Shown: positions 15,202 to 24,065 of the stretch, in pieces
Position numbering within the stretch: position 1 is the first letter of the stretch
How the letters are laid out: every line of letters starts with the position of its first letter
Assembly: GCA_023248595.1 (NCBI GenBank)
Contig: JAHFEG010000020.1
Location: 1 to 36,462 of the forward strand
From: Myxococcales bacterium
Lineage (GTDB): Bacteria; Myxococcota; UBA727; JABDBI01
Length of the DNA: 36,462 nt
Direction: 5' to 3'
The notes under the pieces: model-generated
Database searches by the model: none
Told to the model about the DNA's origin: nothing
What the model saw: only the letters and a program-made list of their open reading frames with translations
Program-made: the position numbers and the translations under genes

Positions 15202-16605
15202 ATGAGCGAAGAAAAGGTCGACAATCGCAGCCATTCCTCCTCTTCACGAGAAAATCTGAAGAGAAGAAGTCGGGGAAATTATCAACCAAGAACAGAGCGC
15301 GCACCTGCCCCTACGCCAGTGACAGTTCCTGTTGAGGTAAATCCTGAAGTCCCACCGATGGATTTATCAGAATTAAAGCATGCTAAAATCGAAGATTTAC
15401 AAGTAAGAGCCCAAAAAACAAATGTTGACGCCGATGCGCTTTTGCGTAAGCAAGACATGGTTTTCGCTTTATTAAAATGGCAGGCTAGTAATCGCGGCGC
15501 TATTTTTGGTGAAGGCGTATTGGAAACTTTTCCAGAAGGTTACGGCTTTTTACGTGAGCCAACTTATAATTATGAACCTTCAGCGGATGATATTTATGTG
15601 GCTCCGTCGCAGATTCGTGCCTATAGCTTAAGGACCGGCGATACTGTTCGTGGTCAAATTAGGCCACCTGGTGAAAAAGAGCGTTATTATTCGCTGCTCA
15701 AACTAGACACCATTAACGGCATCACACCCGCAGAGCATCGTAACAAGGTTTCTTTCGATAACTTAACGCCTCTTTTCCCCAATGAGCGTTTCAAGTTGGA
15801 ACGAAGCCAAGACAACAACTCAACGCGAATTATCGATTTACTCTGCCCTATTGGTAAAGGTCAACGAGCACTTATTGTATCGCCACCCCGTGCTGGTAAA
15901 ACAGTGCTCATGCAAGATATTGCCAATTCGATTACCACCAATCATCCCGAAGTGGTTTTGATTGTGCTTTTAATCGATGAGCGTCCTGAAGAAGTGACAG
16001 ATAACCAACGTCACATTAAAGGCGAGGTAATTGCTTCTACTTTTGATGAACCTCCACAGCGTCATGTGCAAGTGGCAGAAATGGTAATTGAGCGAGCTAA
16101 ACGTCTTGTTGAAATGAAAAAAGACGTCGTTATTTTGCTCGATTCTATTACGCGGTTGGCACGAGCGTACAACACGGTTGTTCCTCCCAGCGGTAAGATT
16201 TTATCTGGTGGCGTGGATTCAAATGCGCTGCATAAACCAAAACGTTTCTTTGGTGCTGCACGTAATGTGGAAGAAGGCGGTTCTCTTACAATTATTAGTA
16301 CCGCACTTGTCGATACGGGTAGCCGTATGGACGAAGTCATTTTCGAAGAGTTCAAAGGCACGGGCAATGCAGAAATTGTGCTGGATCGTAAACTCATGGA
16401 AAAACGTATTTTCCCTTGTCTCGATATTAATAAGTCGGGGACGCGTAAAGAAGAACTCTTACTTGATAAGGAAGTTCTTAACCGCGTATGGATTTTGCGT
16501 CAACTTTTGCATCCGCTTAACGTCATCGATTCCATGGAGTTCTTGCTTAGCCGTATGAAAGGCACTAAAACCAATCATGATTTTATTGCCTCGATGAGCG
16601 GATAA
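15202..16605 (+). CDS. rho: Transcription termination factor Rho
   Basis: This is the hexameric RNA helicase that ends transcription at unstructured RNA sites. The protein has 467 residues, about 50 longer than E. coli Rho. The extra part is a basic, Ser/Arg/Pro-rich N-terminal tail (about 1-52). It is followed by the Rho N-terminal helical domain and the RNA-binding cold-shock domain ([14 protein letters not shown], near 106). The ATPase has Walker A SPPRAGKT (227-234) and the Walker B region [22 protein letters not shown] lies about 9 bases before the ATG. A possible promoter with TTGACA at 15058-15063 is upstream. Basic or disordered Rho tails are common outside enterobacteria and can change RNA binding. 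Confidence 0.96.
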   Translation: MSEEKVDNRSHSSSSRENLKRRSRGNYQPRTERAPAPTPVTVPVEVNPEVPPMDLSELKHAKIEDLQVRAQKTNVDADALLRKQDMVFALLKWQASNRGAIFGEGVLETFPEGYGFLREPTYNYEPSADDIYVAPSQIRAYSLRTGDTVRGQIRPPGEKERYYSLLKLDTINGITPAEHRNKVSFDNLTPLFPNERFKLERSQDNNSTRIIDLLCPIGKGQRALIVSPPRAGKTVLMQDIANSITTNHPEVVLIVLLIDERPEEVTDNQRHIKGEVIASTFDEPPQRHVQVAEMVIERAKRLVEMKKDVVILLDSITRLARAYNTVVPPSGKILSGGVDSNALHKPKRFFGAARNVEEGGSLTIISTALVDTGSRMDEVIFEEFKGTGNAEIVLDRKLMEKRIFPCLDINKSGTRKEELLLDKEVLNRVWILRQLLHPLNVIDSMEFLLSRMKGTKTNHDFIASMSG

Positions 16606-16738
16606 AGTATAAATAAATTACATTCCCCGCGCCTGTGCTTTCAATGACCAGCGCGCTGTAACGTCATTTTTGACTTGCAGATGTCTATGTAAAAAGCTGT
16701 GCAAGCGGTTTGGCTTTGGATGAATGGCAAAGCGGCGA

Positions 16739-16769
16739 TTGACAAGACAGCGCAAATAAAATATATAAT
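16739..16769 (+). promoter_or_regulatory. Near-consensus sigma-70 promoter
   Basis: A perfect -35 box TTGACA (16739-16744) precedes a perfect -10 box TATAAT (16764-16769) at a 19-base spacing. An alternative TATATA (16762-16767) gives 17 bases. It sits 22 bases before the ATG of the small cysteine-rich protein and should drive it strongly. The space from the rho stop to this point (16606-16738) shows only weak hairpins and no other gene. Confidence 0.7.
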
Positions 16770-16790
16770 ATAAAAAAATACGAGAGAATT

Positions 16791-17126
16791 ATGAAAAACA
16801 TAATAATGACTTTGGCGCTAACAATATCATTTGCCGCATTTTCCAGCAAAAATTACACTACCATATACGGTGACAATAGTTCTATCAAAACTGCTTTAGT
16901 TATGGCATGCCGAAACTGCTACTACACATGCTTTATGACTAAAATAGAAGACCCAGAGGGCTGCTGGTACGATGGCGTTCGTATAGGGCGGGAGGTTAGT
17001 CGCGGGCACTTGCAAGCATTAGATCCTGAAACTAGTAATAATTTTTATCAATGCATCAGCGAGTGTGCCTGTGACATTTCTGCACAAACGGAAGATGAAA
17101 AATTCGAGAACGTGTATCGACAATAG
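16791..17126 (+). CDS. Small secreted cysteine-rich protein (111 aa), unknown
   Basis: I do not recognise this protein. It begins with a signal peptide (MKNIIMTLALTISFAAFSS), with cleavage likely near residue 18-20, leaving a mature part of about 90 residues. Seven cysteines stand out: C40, C43, C47 and C58 in the first half (CxxCxxxC) and C88, C92 and C94 near the end (CxxxCxC). That suggests disulfides in the periplasm or outside the cell, or a metal or heme site. The odd count leaves one cysteine free or paired between molecules. The gene stands alone under a strong promoter between rho and the convergent spoT gene. The ribosome site (GAGAG) is modest. Confidence 0.7.
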   Translation: MKNIIMTLALTISFAAFSSKNYTTIYGDNSSIKTALVMACRNCYYTCFMTKIEDPEGCWYDGVRIGREVSRGHLQALDPETSNNFYQCISECACDISAQTEDEKFENVYRQ

Positions 17127-17185
17127 GCATGCGAGACAAATGCTTTTTCTGAGTGGAACTACACTGTAAACCTCAAGGCAAAACT

Positions 17186-19360
17186 TTACTCTTTACTTCG
17201 TGCGCGTTCTACAGAATGAACGCCCTTAATGGCTTCCAGCATTTTAATTACTTTTTTCAGCTGGTCTAAATCAGCCACGCTACATTTGAAGGTATTGATT
17301 GCTTGACCATCGCCAAAGGTTTTGCAATTGGCCTCAGAGATATTAATATTCATCTTTGTGAAAACTGTAGAAATTTCTGAAAGCATTCCACCTCTGTCAT
17401 CTGTGATAACGCGAATTGAAATGGGGCGCAGAAGAGTTGAATTCGTATCCCAGCTCACATTGATGCGACGCTCAGAGTCAAGCTCCATAATCTTAGGGCA
17501 ATTACGACGATGAATGGTGAGACCGCGACCGCGCGTAATAAATCCGATAACCGGATCGCCTTTTACGGGAGAGCAACACTTGGCGTAGTGCACCAAGACA
17601 TCTTCTATGCCTTCCAGCTTAATTCCCGTGTTGCTGCGACGGGCAACTTGATCAAACAGTTGACTTAAGCGGCTTTTCTTCGCCTCGGCTTGAGGTGCAA
17701 TACGTGCTTCATCTGGCAGGATGCCTTCAATGACGGCTTTTGTGTCAAGCTTGCCATAGCCAATGGCAATTAATGTCTCATCGAGAGTGCGATACTTGTG
17801 TTGCTTAAAAAATATTTCTATTTCAGGACTTTTGGTCCATTTTTGCAGAGTGGTCCCATAGCGGCGAAACTCTTTTTCTAATAATTCTCGCCCAATTTCT
17901 AAACTTTTTTCGCGTTCAACTTGACGTAAAATAGCTCTAATCTTAGTTCTGGCCCGGGAAGTTTTAACAAACGCCAACCATGCTTTTTTGGGTTGCTGAT
18001 TTTTTTGTGTAACAATTTCACAAGTATCGCCATTTTCCAATAAATGACGCAACGTCACCATGCGATTGTTGACCTTGGCGCTCAAGCAGTGCGTGCCCAC
18101 GTTGGAATGAATGGCAAAAGCGAAATCGACTGGTGTGGCTCCGCGAGGAAGTTCTATGACATCGCCTCTGGGCGTAAAAATATATACTTCTTCAGCAAAC
18201 AGATCGACTTTGACTGAATCTAAAAATTCGTTTGGATCTTTTAAGTCGCGCTGCCAATCCATCAGCTGGCGTAACCACAAAAAACCTTTATCAGCAACGT
18301 CACTCACTAAAATGGGCACGCCACCTTCTTCTTTGTATTTCCAATGAGCAGCAATCCCTTTTTCTGCTACTTCATGCATGTCACGCGTACGAATTTGGAT
18401 TTCGACCCGCTCACCTCTTGGGCCAATCAATGTTGTATGCAAACTACGATAACCGTTGGGTTTGGGCATCGCGATATAGTCTTTAAAACGCCCAGGAATA
18501 GGACGCCACATGGCATGAATATGTCCAAGGGCTTCGTAACATTGCCCAATGGTGCCAACCAGTACACGAAAGGCAATTAAATCGTGAATATCTTCAAAAG
18601 AAAGACTTTTATCCACCATTTTTCGGTAGATTGACCACAAATGCTTTGGACGTCCTGAAACATCGAAATCAATCATGTCTGAGCTTGATAAAGCATGGCG
18701 AATTTCGTAGGAAACTTCATCGATGAATTTAGTTCGATCGCGTTTTGTTTTTCCAATTTTTTCGCGCAGATCTTTAAAATCCAGCGGTTTTAAATATTTA
18801 AAACTTAAATCTTCCAGTTCAATTTTAAGCCATCCAATACCTAACCGATTTGCCAAAGGTGCATAAATTTCCATGGTTTCAAGTGCAATTGCTTCTTGTT
18901 TTTCTGGCTTCATGTACTGCAAGGTACGCATATTGTGCAAACGGTCTGCTAATTTGACTAAAAGAACACGGATGTCTCGTGACATGGCTACGAGCATTTT
19001 TCGAAAGTTTTCAGCTAATTTTTCTTCGCTGCTTTGAAATTTAATTTGTGATAATTTGGTGACGCCCTCTACCAGATAGGCAATATCATTGCCAAAAAGT
19101 TGCTTAATTTCTTCTGCACTAGCCAACGTATCTTCAATCGTGTCATGAAGCAAACCTGTGCAAATACTTGCTTCGTCCAACTTTAATTCTGCCAAAATCT
19201 TAGCAACTTCTAAAGGGTGGCTTAAATAAGGCTCGCCACTTTGCCGTACTTGGCCTGCATGTACTTTTGCCGAATAGACATAAGCTTTATGAATCAGGTC
19301 TAAGTCCGCCTGCGGATGATAACTTTTTACAATTTCAATAATATCGTTTAATCGCAACAT
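17186..19360 (-). CDS. spoT: Bifunctional (p)ppGpp synthetase/hydrolase, Rel/SpoT
   Basis: This enzyme makes and degrades the stringent-response signal (p)ppGpp. The protein has 724 residues. The N-terminal hydrolase has an intact HD site (H48, H72-D73 in LLHDTIEDT). The synthetase has RPKHLWSIYRKM, PGRFKDYI and VEIQIRT; RFKD is the RxKD form of bifunctional enzymes. A TGS domain (VYIFTPRGD, near 390) and a C-terminal ACT domain (last 75 residues) complete the usual order. The first 130 residues read most like deltaproteobacterial Rel. A promoter-like pair, TTGATA (19422-19427) and AATAAA (19399-19404), both on the minus strand, is spaced 17 bases. Confidence 0.95.
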   Translation of the reverse strand: MLRLNDIIEIVKSYHPQADLDLIHKAYVYSAKVHAGQVRQSGEPYLSHPLEVAKILAELKLDEASICTGLLHDTIEDTLASAEEIKQLFGNDIAYLVEGVTKLSQIKFQSSEEKLAENFRKMLVAMSRDIRVLLVKLADRLHNMRTLQYMKPEKQEAIALETMEIYAPLANRLGIGWLKIELEDLSFKYLKPLDFKDLREKIGKTKRDRTKFIDEVSYEIRHALSSSDMIDFDVSGRPKHLWSIYRKMVDKSLSFEDIHDLIAFRVLVGTIGQCYEALGHIHAMWRPIPGRFKDYIAMPKPNGYRSLHTTLIGPRGERVEIQIRTRDMHEVAEKGIAAHWKYKEEGGVPILVSDVADKGFLWLRQLMDWQRDLKDPNEFLDSVKVDLFAEEVYIFTPRGDVIELPRGATPVDFAFAIHSNVGTHCLSAKVNNRMVTLRHLLENGDTCEIVTQKNQQPKKAWLAFVKTSRARTKIRAILRQVEREKSLEIGRELLEKEFRRYGTTLQKWTKSPEIEIFFKQHKYRTLDETLIAIGYGKLDTKAVIEGILPDEARIAPQAEAKKSRLSQLFDQVARRSNTGIKLEGIEDVLVHYAKCCSPVKGDPVIGFITRGRGLTIHRRNCPKIMELDSERRINVSWDTNSTLLRPISIRVITDDRGGMLSEISTVFTKMNINISEANCKTFGDGQAINTFKCSVADLDQLKKVIKMLEAIKGVHSVERARSKE

Positions 19361-19495
19361 TTATTTACTTCACACCAATCGTAAAAACGCTCGTATCTTT
19401 TATTGTTACACTTTTATAACCTATCAATCAAAATGATTACTCGCCAAAATTTGGATTTTTGTCTAAAAAAAGCACTTTTAATAAAAAAGGACCGA

Positions 19496-20329
19496 ATGAG
19501 ACCAACGATTACGCCAAAACCAGCAGCAACTCTTCTGATTTGGTCTGAGCAAACCTCTCCCCAAGTATTCATGCTCAAGAGACAAAGTCAAAGTGGTTTT
19601 TTTGCAAATGCCCATGTCTTTCCTGGTGGTGTCGTTGAGGACACAGACTTAGAGTGGTGCCACAATCAAGACAATACGTTTTTACGTGCGATGAGTGACA
19701 TGCTTGGCAATAGACATGGTTTTCATGAAGCCCTCGCCTTTTTTTTAGCAGCCATCCGTGAGACAGCTGAAGAATCAGGATTATTGTATGCAGTTGATTC
19801 TTCGGGAAATTTTCCAAACCAATCTGTTGTTAATAGCGTTTTAGATTCTATTGAAGCAGGAGATTCTTTTTATCAAACGCTGCTTGGTCATCAATTAACG
19901 CCTGATGTTCAGGCAATTGTGCCAATCTCTTGGTGGATTACGCCCGAAGTTGAAAAGCGTCGTTATAATACGCGTTTCTTTTTAGCGCCAAGCCCGCCTG
20001 GGCAATCGCCGCGCGTTAACAAAAGCGAATCGAGCTTAGGATTATATATTAGCCCTGCTCAAGCCTTAGAGGGCTATTTTGCGGGTGATCTGCTTTTAGC
20101 CCCACCGACACTGGCTATGCTAGAATTATTAGCTCAAATGACTTCTTTTGAGCAATTACCAGCGATGTTTCCAATGCCTAATCAGCCGATCTGTCCAGAG
20201 GCCAGTGTCAACGAGAACGGACAACTGCTTTTAACACTCCCTGGAGATCCACAGCATTCACAAAAAAGTGAACCCGTCTTATTAAAACGTACCAGATTTG
20301 AGGCCAATGCCCACGGGCGCTTTATTTAA
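19496..20329 (+). CDS. NUDT19-like Nudix hydrolase
   Basis: The protein has 277 residues. It opens with PKPAATLLIW and LKRQSQSGFFAN, then the first Nudix part HVFPGGVVED. The second part, AIRETAEESGLL, gives the REUXEEXGU core, but about 35 residues separate the two halves. Such a split Nudix box is known from the NUDT19 group, whose members hydrolyse acyl-CoA or related nucleoside diphosphates. Substrate is inferred only from this resemblance. I chose the ATG at 19496, with AAGGA 4 bases upstream; earlier in-frame starts (19403, 19433) have no ribosome site. It is divergent from spoT and is followed by rpsT, which has its own promoter. Confidence 0.78.
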   Translation: MRPTITPKPAATLLIWSEQTSPQVFMLKRQSQSGFFANAHVFPGGVVEDTDLEWCHNQDNTFLRAMSDMLGNRHGFHEALAFFLAAIRETAEESGLLYAVDSSGNFPNQSVVNSVLDSIEAGDSFYQTLLGHQLTPDVQAIVPISWWITPEVEKRRYNTRFFLAPSPPGQSPRVNKSESSLGLYISPAQALEGYFAGDLLLAPPTLAMLELLAQMTSFEQLPAMFPMPNQPICPEASVNENGQLLLTLPGDPQHSQKSEPVLLKRTRFEANAHGRFI

Positions 20330-20345
20330 AATTGCATTTGCCCCT

Positions 20346-20373
20346 TTGACAAGTATAGGCAAATAGTTTTAAG
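20346..20373 (+). promoter_or_regulatory. Probable rpsT promoter
   Basis: A perfect -35 box TTGACA (20346-20351) lies 16 bases before TTTAAG (20368-20373), which matches four of six -10 positions. It is about 40 bases before the rpsT start and after the Nudix stop. A short untranslated leader would fit S20, which often regulates its own translation. Confidence 0.45.
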
Positions 20374-20414
20374 TGAGCGGTCTTTAAGACACTTATTTGG
20401 AGAAATCACTTAAA

Positions 20415-20684
20415 ATGGCTAATCACAAGTCTGCAAAAAAACGTCATCTACAATCTGAAAAACAACGCGTGAGAAACCGCAGCATCAAAAGCGTGCTTGC
20501 TGGTAAAATTAAAAAAGCCCGCGCTGCGATTAGCAATAAAACTGCGACGCCAAATAGCGACGACATTCGTGCCGTTCAAAAAGAGTTAGCAGTTGCTGCC
20601 CGTAAAGGTGTTTTAAATAAGAAAACAGCAGCTAGACGTACATCACGTTTAATGAAGCAAGCACATCAGCTTCAATCAGCTTAA
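20415..20684 (+). CDS. rpsT: 30S ribosomal protein S20
   Basis: S20 is an early-binding protein of the small ribosomal subunit. The protein has 89 residues, normal for the family, with the typical start MANHKSAKKRHLQSEKQR and the basic helical body ending in KKTAARRTSRL. The start is the ATG at 20415. A GGAG lies at 20399-20402, a rather long 12 bases upstream; weak ribosome sites are usual for rpsT, which is autoregulated in E. coli. A TTG at 20397 in frame is not credible. The stop shares bases with the stop of the convergent methyltransferase gene. Confidence 0.96.
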   Translation: MANHKSAKKRHLQSEKQRVRNRSIKSVLAGKIKKARAAISNKTATPNSDDIRAVQKELAVAARKGVLNKKTAARRTSRLMKQAHQLQSA

Positions 20685-21514
20685 AAAGCAGAGCATCGCA
20701 CATAAACGCTACAAGAAATTTGTTTTTTTCGACATGTTTCTTGCACAAAGAGTTCCGCGCTTTTTAGATTTTCTTGTTTGAAAACAGAAGCAACGAGCTC
20801 TTTAGCCATCAGATGTGTATAATTCATAGCATAACAATTAAATAAGAAAAAAAGTGGCTTGGGCGCTAGCGCCTGTTTACACAAGCTCAAAAGTTGGTCC
20901 ACGTTATTTTTGAAAGTAAAGATTCCTTTTGCGCCATGTCCAACTGGTGGCGGATCTAAAATAATTCCATCATAAAAAACGCCGCGTTTGATCTCTCTCT
21001 TTAAAAATTGCATGGCATCATCAGCAATCCAGCGAATAGATTTGTCGGCTAAGTGACTTAAGTCTGCATTTCTCGAGGCCCATCGTACCGTCGATTTTGA
21101 GGCATCTACATGGCAAACTTCTGCTCCTGCTGAGGCTGCGACTAAAGTAGCGCCACCAGTATAAGCAAAGAGATTTAATACCCGAGGATTTGGTTTTTTG
21201 CTGCTTTGAATTACATGAGAAAGCCATTGCCAATTTTTCATTTGCTCGGGAAAAATGCCTATATTTTTAGATTGCGAAAGATGGAGCTCAAAACAAAGCG
21301 AATCCATCTTGATCAACCAAGGCTCTTGCCAAGACGCCTCTTGATGCCAAGTGTAACTTCCCTTTTCCTGATGCTTGCCCTGCGCATTTGCTGGCCATTG
21401 GCAAAGCCCTGGAAGCCAGACCGCCCTAGCCTCTGGCCTAATAATGGTGTTGTTGCCAAAACGTTCCCACTTTTGCTGATTCCCGGAATCAAGCAATTCG
21501 TAATCTAATTGCAT
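20681..21514 (-). CDS. RlmI-like class I SAM-dependent methyltransferase
   Basis: The protein has 278 residues and a clear class I methyltransferase core. Motif I is VLNLFAYTGGATLVAASAG, followed by the acidic end of strand 2 (CHVDAS), and motif IV is IILDPPPVGHG. These match the RlmI/RlmK group of 23S rRNA (cytosine or guanine) methyltransferases. The N-terminal PUA domain of RlmI is absent, and its place is taken by about 100 unassigned residues. I chose the ATG at 21514, 5 bases after the rimI stop; a TTG at 21544 would overlap rimI. It ends the ccsB-ccsA-engB-rimI run on the minus strand. rRNA as substrate is inferred. Confidence 0.7.
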   Translation of the reverse strand: MQLDYELLDSGNQQKWERFGNNTIIRPEARAVWLPGLCQWPANAQGKHQEKGSYTWHQEASWQEPWLIKMDSLCFELHLSQSKNIGIFPEQMKNWQWLSHVIQSSKKPNPRVLNLFAYTGGATLVAASAGAEVCHVDASKSTVRWASRNADLSHLADKSIRWIADDAMQFLKREIKRGVFYDGIILDPPPVGHGAKGIFTFKNNVDQLLSLCKQALAPKPLFFLFNCYAMNYTHLMAKELVASVFKQENLKSAELFVQETCRKKQISCSVYVRCSAF

Positions 21515-21519
21515 ATATT

Positions 21520-21975
21520 TTAAAACTTTCGGCACATGACCCAAGCATCCTCAGGTTCGCTACGTAAGTGATTGGCTTGATAATAACCCAGACGCGACGA
21601 TACACGTAAAAAACCTTCGCTTTCATAAAAATGAATAGCTTGCTCATTGCTTTTGGCAACTTCAAGCCAGATGGAAGTGACAGATGGCGGATCAGTATTT
21701 TTAATAGAAGCACTTATTTTTTCTACCAATGAATGCGCAATTTTTTTCCGACGATGCTCAGGATGAACCATGATACGAAAAATCCAAATTTCATCAATCA
21801 TGACTCTGGCCAGTAAAACACCCATCAAATTTCCATTTTCTAAATAACCAAGGGCTACGCCATTTTGATGGCCTAATTCTTCGGCAAGCTCGCCGGGAGA
21901 CCAAAAAATAGCAAAGCACTCTTGATCTAGCTTACTCAAGGCACTTAGATCTTCCAGTTTTAAAAGCGATATCAT
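21520..21975 (-). CDS. rimI: GNAT N-acetyltransferase, RimI-like
   Basis: This protein has 151 residues and the GNAT fold. The acetyl-CoA loop is seen in IMVHPEHRRKKIAHSLVEK (R/Q-x-x-G/A type), followed by WLEVAKSNEQAIHFYESEGF and a GYY tail, which together match RimI. RimI acetylates the N-terminus of ribosomal protein S18 and some other proteins. The ATG at 21975 overlaps the engB stop (ATGA) and has GGGA about 10 bases upstream; an ATG at 21990 is an alternative. The overlap implies coupled translation with engB. The GNAT family is broad, so the exact target is inferred. Confidence 0.8.
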   Translation of the reverse strand: MISLLKLEDLSALSKLDQECFAIFWSPGELAEELGHQNGVALGYLENGNLMGVLLARVMIDEIWIFRIMVHPEHRRKKIAHSLVEKISASIKNTDPPSVTSIWLEVAKSNEQAIHFYESEGFLRVSSRLGYYQANHLRSEPEDAWVMCRKF

Positions 21976-22598
21976 GCCACATGTTCCCATATCTTCAACA
22001 AAAGCGCATCACGCCCCATATTAGCATGACTTGAAGCCATGATACAATCATCGTGATGCAAGGAGAGATCTTTGGTAAATTGAATAAGCAAAGGTTTTCG
22101 TTTAGAAACGGGAATTTCATCAATTTTTGTTATAACCGCAACATACTTGCGCTCAGAGTTTCTAAGTAATTGGCTTAAGTCAATATCTTCGCTGGTGGGT
22201 TTGCGACGACAGTCGAGCAAATGAAAGACCATCCTGATGGGGTGGTTGCTGTCTAAATAATCAGACAAGGTTTCAGATAGCAGCGCTTTTTCTTCATGCG
22301 AAAGCTTTGCGTAACCAAGCCCTGGTAAATCAATCAGATTTAAAATTTTTTCGTTTTTTATCCCATCATCGCTTTTTTGGATGATCGTTGCTGAAAATAA
22401 ATTCAGTGCCCTGGTTCGCCCTGGGGTACGAGAAATTCTTGCTAGATTTCGACGCGACATCAAAAAATTAAGCAAAGAGGATTTTCCGACATTGGATCGG
22501 CCCACAAAAGCAATCTGCGCGGTTTCGCTTGCTGGTAAATGTGCCATTGAAGGAGCAGATAAAATATATTGAGCATCTTTAATCGTCAATGAAATCAT
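21972..22598 (-). CDS. engB: Ribosome-biogenesis GTPase EngB (YihA/YsxC)
   Basis: This is a small GTPase needed for assembly of the large ribosomal subunit. The protein has 208 residues, normal for EngB. G1 is GRSNVGKSSLLN, G2 is TPGRTRALN, G3 is DLPGLGYAK, and G4 is ITKID. The final SS near the C-terminus fits G5. The start is the ATG at 22598; an in-frame TTG three bases earlier is less likely. It overlaps rimI at its 3' end and lies about 55 bases after the ccsA stop. That arrangement suggests one long minus-strand transcript from ccsB to the methyltransferase. Confidence 0.95.
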   Translation of the reverse strand: MISLTIKDAQYILSAPSMAHLPASETAQIAFVGRSNVGKSSLLNFLMSRRNLARISRTPGRTRALNLFSATIIQKSDDGIKNEKILNLIDLPGLGYAKLSHEEKALLSETLSDYLDSNHPIRMVFHLLDCRRKPTSEDIDLSQLLRNSERKYVAVITKIDEIPVSKRKPLLIQFTKDLSLHHDDCIMASSHANMGRDALLLKIWEHVA

Positions 22599-22652
22599 CA
22601 AAACTACTTAGTGTAATTTTTAACCTTTGACAATCAATCCGCACTGCATCTT

Positions 22653-24065
22653 TTAGGCGCTTCCGTAACTATGTAGTCCATTGGCAAACCAACCGAGATT
22701 GACACCCAGAAATCCTGCTAAAATAATAAAGAAACCTAAAATAGCGATGACAGCAGAGCGTGTTCCTGTCCATCCATATGTTACGCGCGTATGTAAATAA
22801 AGAGCGTAGTTAAGCCAAATAACCAGTGCCCCTGTTTCTTTGGGATCCCAACCCCAATAACGTCCCCAAGCATAGTGAGCCCAGAGTGCACCTGTTACCA
22901 GCACCACCGCGACGAGTGAAAAAGAGACCATAATATTGGCATAAGCAACGCGATCCAATTGCTTTGCGCTCGGCAACAAATCACGAATTTGGACTGGAAA
23001 TAAAATAGCGAGACCAATAAAAATTTGCCCAACTAAGATAACGCTCAAGAATCCTAAATCCCAAGTGTTCGATTGCAAAGCAAGACGCCACGGCCCTGGT
23101 GGCATCAGGCTTGGAGATACTTCGGGATCTATAATGACGTTCACCATGCTCATATCGTTTACTGTCATGACGACGCCAACTGTGAACATTGCTAGCAATC
23201 CAGCAAAATAACTAATTTTAATCCATCCGGCTGGAACATCCATTTTTTGACGCGCTTTGAACATCATGACTGCTGCTAAAAGGCAAAGCAAAATGGCGAC
23301 CAGCAACAAGGGTCCAACTCCCGGTGAAGGAACATAATACGGGGTAAATTGACCTTCGACAATTTTACCAACGGTGACATAATCACCACCCATCTCTCTT
23401 AAGAGTTTCACGCGATAAGTTGCATCGGTGAGCAAAGACAGTCCGCGCCCTAAAATCAAACCTAAAAAGGCTGATAATGCCATAATCCCGCTACCTAAAG
23501 CCGTGAGAGAGAGGCGGTCTTTGGCTTTGACAAGATAAAGCAAACTGGCAATGGCGGCGATAGTTCCTGCTGCATAAGCAATCGAGGCACTGATAACATG
23601 CACCATGATCCACCAGCTTTTTAGTGCTGGAACCAAGGGTTTAATAATGCCATCTGTTAAAGAAGCCACGCCAAAAGCGGTCAAAGCAAGCAAAAGTGCA
23701 AAAATTCCCATAAAACGGACACGCCATTTGACCTCGCAAACCAAAAAAACGAGAATAATCCCCCAGCTCATATAAACCATAATTTCATATAGGTTGGACC
23801 AGGGTGGATGCTGCGTAAAAATCAACCACCGAGACAAGCCTTTTAACGTTTCGCCAGTGGCTCTTTCGACAGCAGCGACTTCAACGTATCCAGCTTCGAT
23901 CCAGCGAAACACCATTCCAATTGTTTGCAGCAAAAATGACAAAGCGACAATAATGGTCGCTAGTCGTCGCCAAAATGCGTGCCTAAAGGCCAGGTTGAAG
24001 CTGTAGATAAACAAAGCAAGAACATAACCAATAATACAAATATTGTACCAAAACACGCTGCTCAT
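22653..24065 (-). CDS. ccsA: Cytochrome c assembly protein CcsA (ResC)
   Basis: This inner-membrane protein is half of the system II heme transporter and cytochrome c synthase; it carries heme to the outer face and joins it to CXXCH apocytochromes. It has 470 residues and many membrane helices. The heme-handling WWD motif is seen as HYAWGRYWGWDPKE near residue 410, followed by GWTGTRSAV. The residue after the motif is Gly (ETGAL) where Trp is usual. The ATG at 24065 overlaps the ccsB stop (ATGA); longer frames up to 24152 lie inside ccsB and are less likely. The two products form the CcsBA complex. Confidence 0.92.
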   Translation of the reverse strand: MSSVFWYNICIIGYVLALFIYSFNLAFRHAFWRRLATIIVALSFLLQTIGMVFRWIEAGYVEVAAVERATGETLKGLSRWLIFTQHPPWSNLYEIMVYMSWGIILVFLVCEVKWRVRFMGIFALLLALTAFGVASLTDGIIKPLVPALKSWWIMVHVISASIAYAAGTIAAIASLLYLVKAKDRLSLTALGSGIMALSAFLGLILGRGLSLLTDATYRVKLLREMGGDYVTVGKIVEGQFTPYYVPSPGVGPLLLVAILLCLLAAVMMFKARQKMDVPAGWIKISYFAGLLAMFTVGVVMTVNDMSMVNVIIDPEVSPSLMPPGPWRLALQSNTWDLGFLSVILVGQIFIGLAILFPVQIRDLLPSAKQLDRVAYANIMVSFSLVAVVLVTGALWAHYAWGRYWGWDPKETGALVIWLNYALYLHTRVTYGWTGTRSAVIAILGFFIILAGFLGVNLGWFANGLHSYGSA

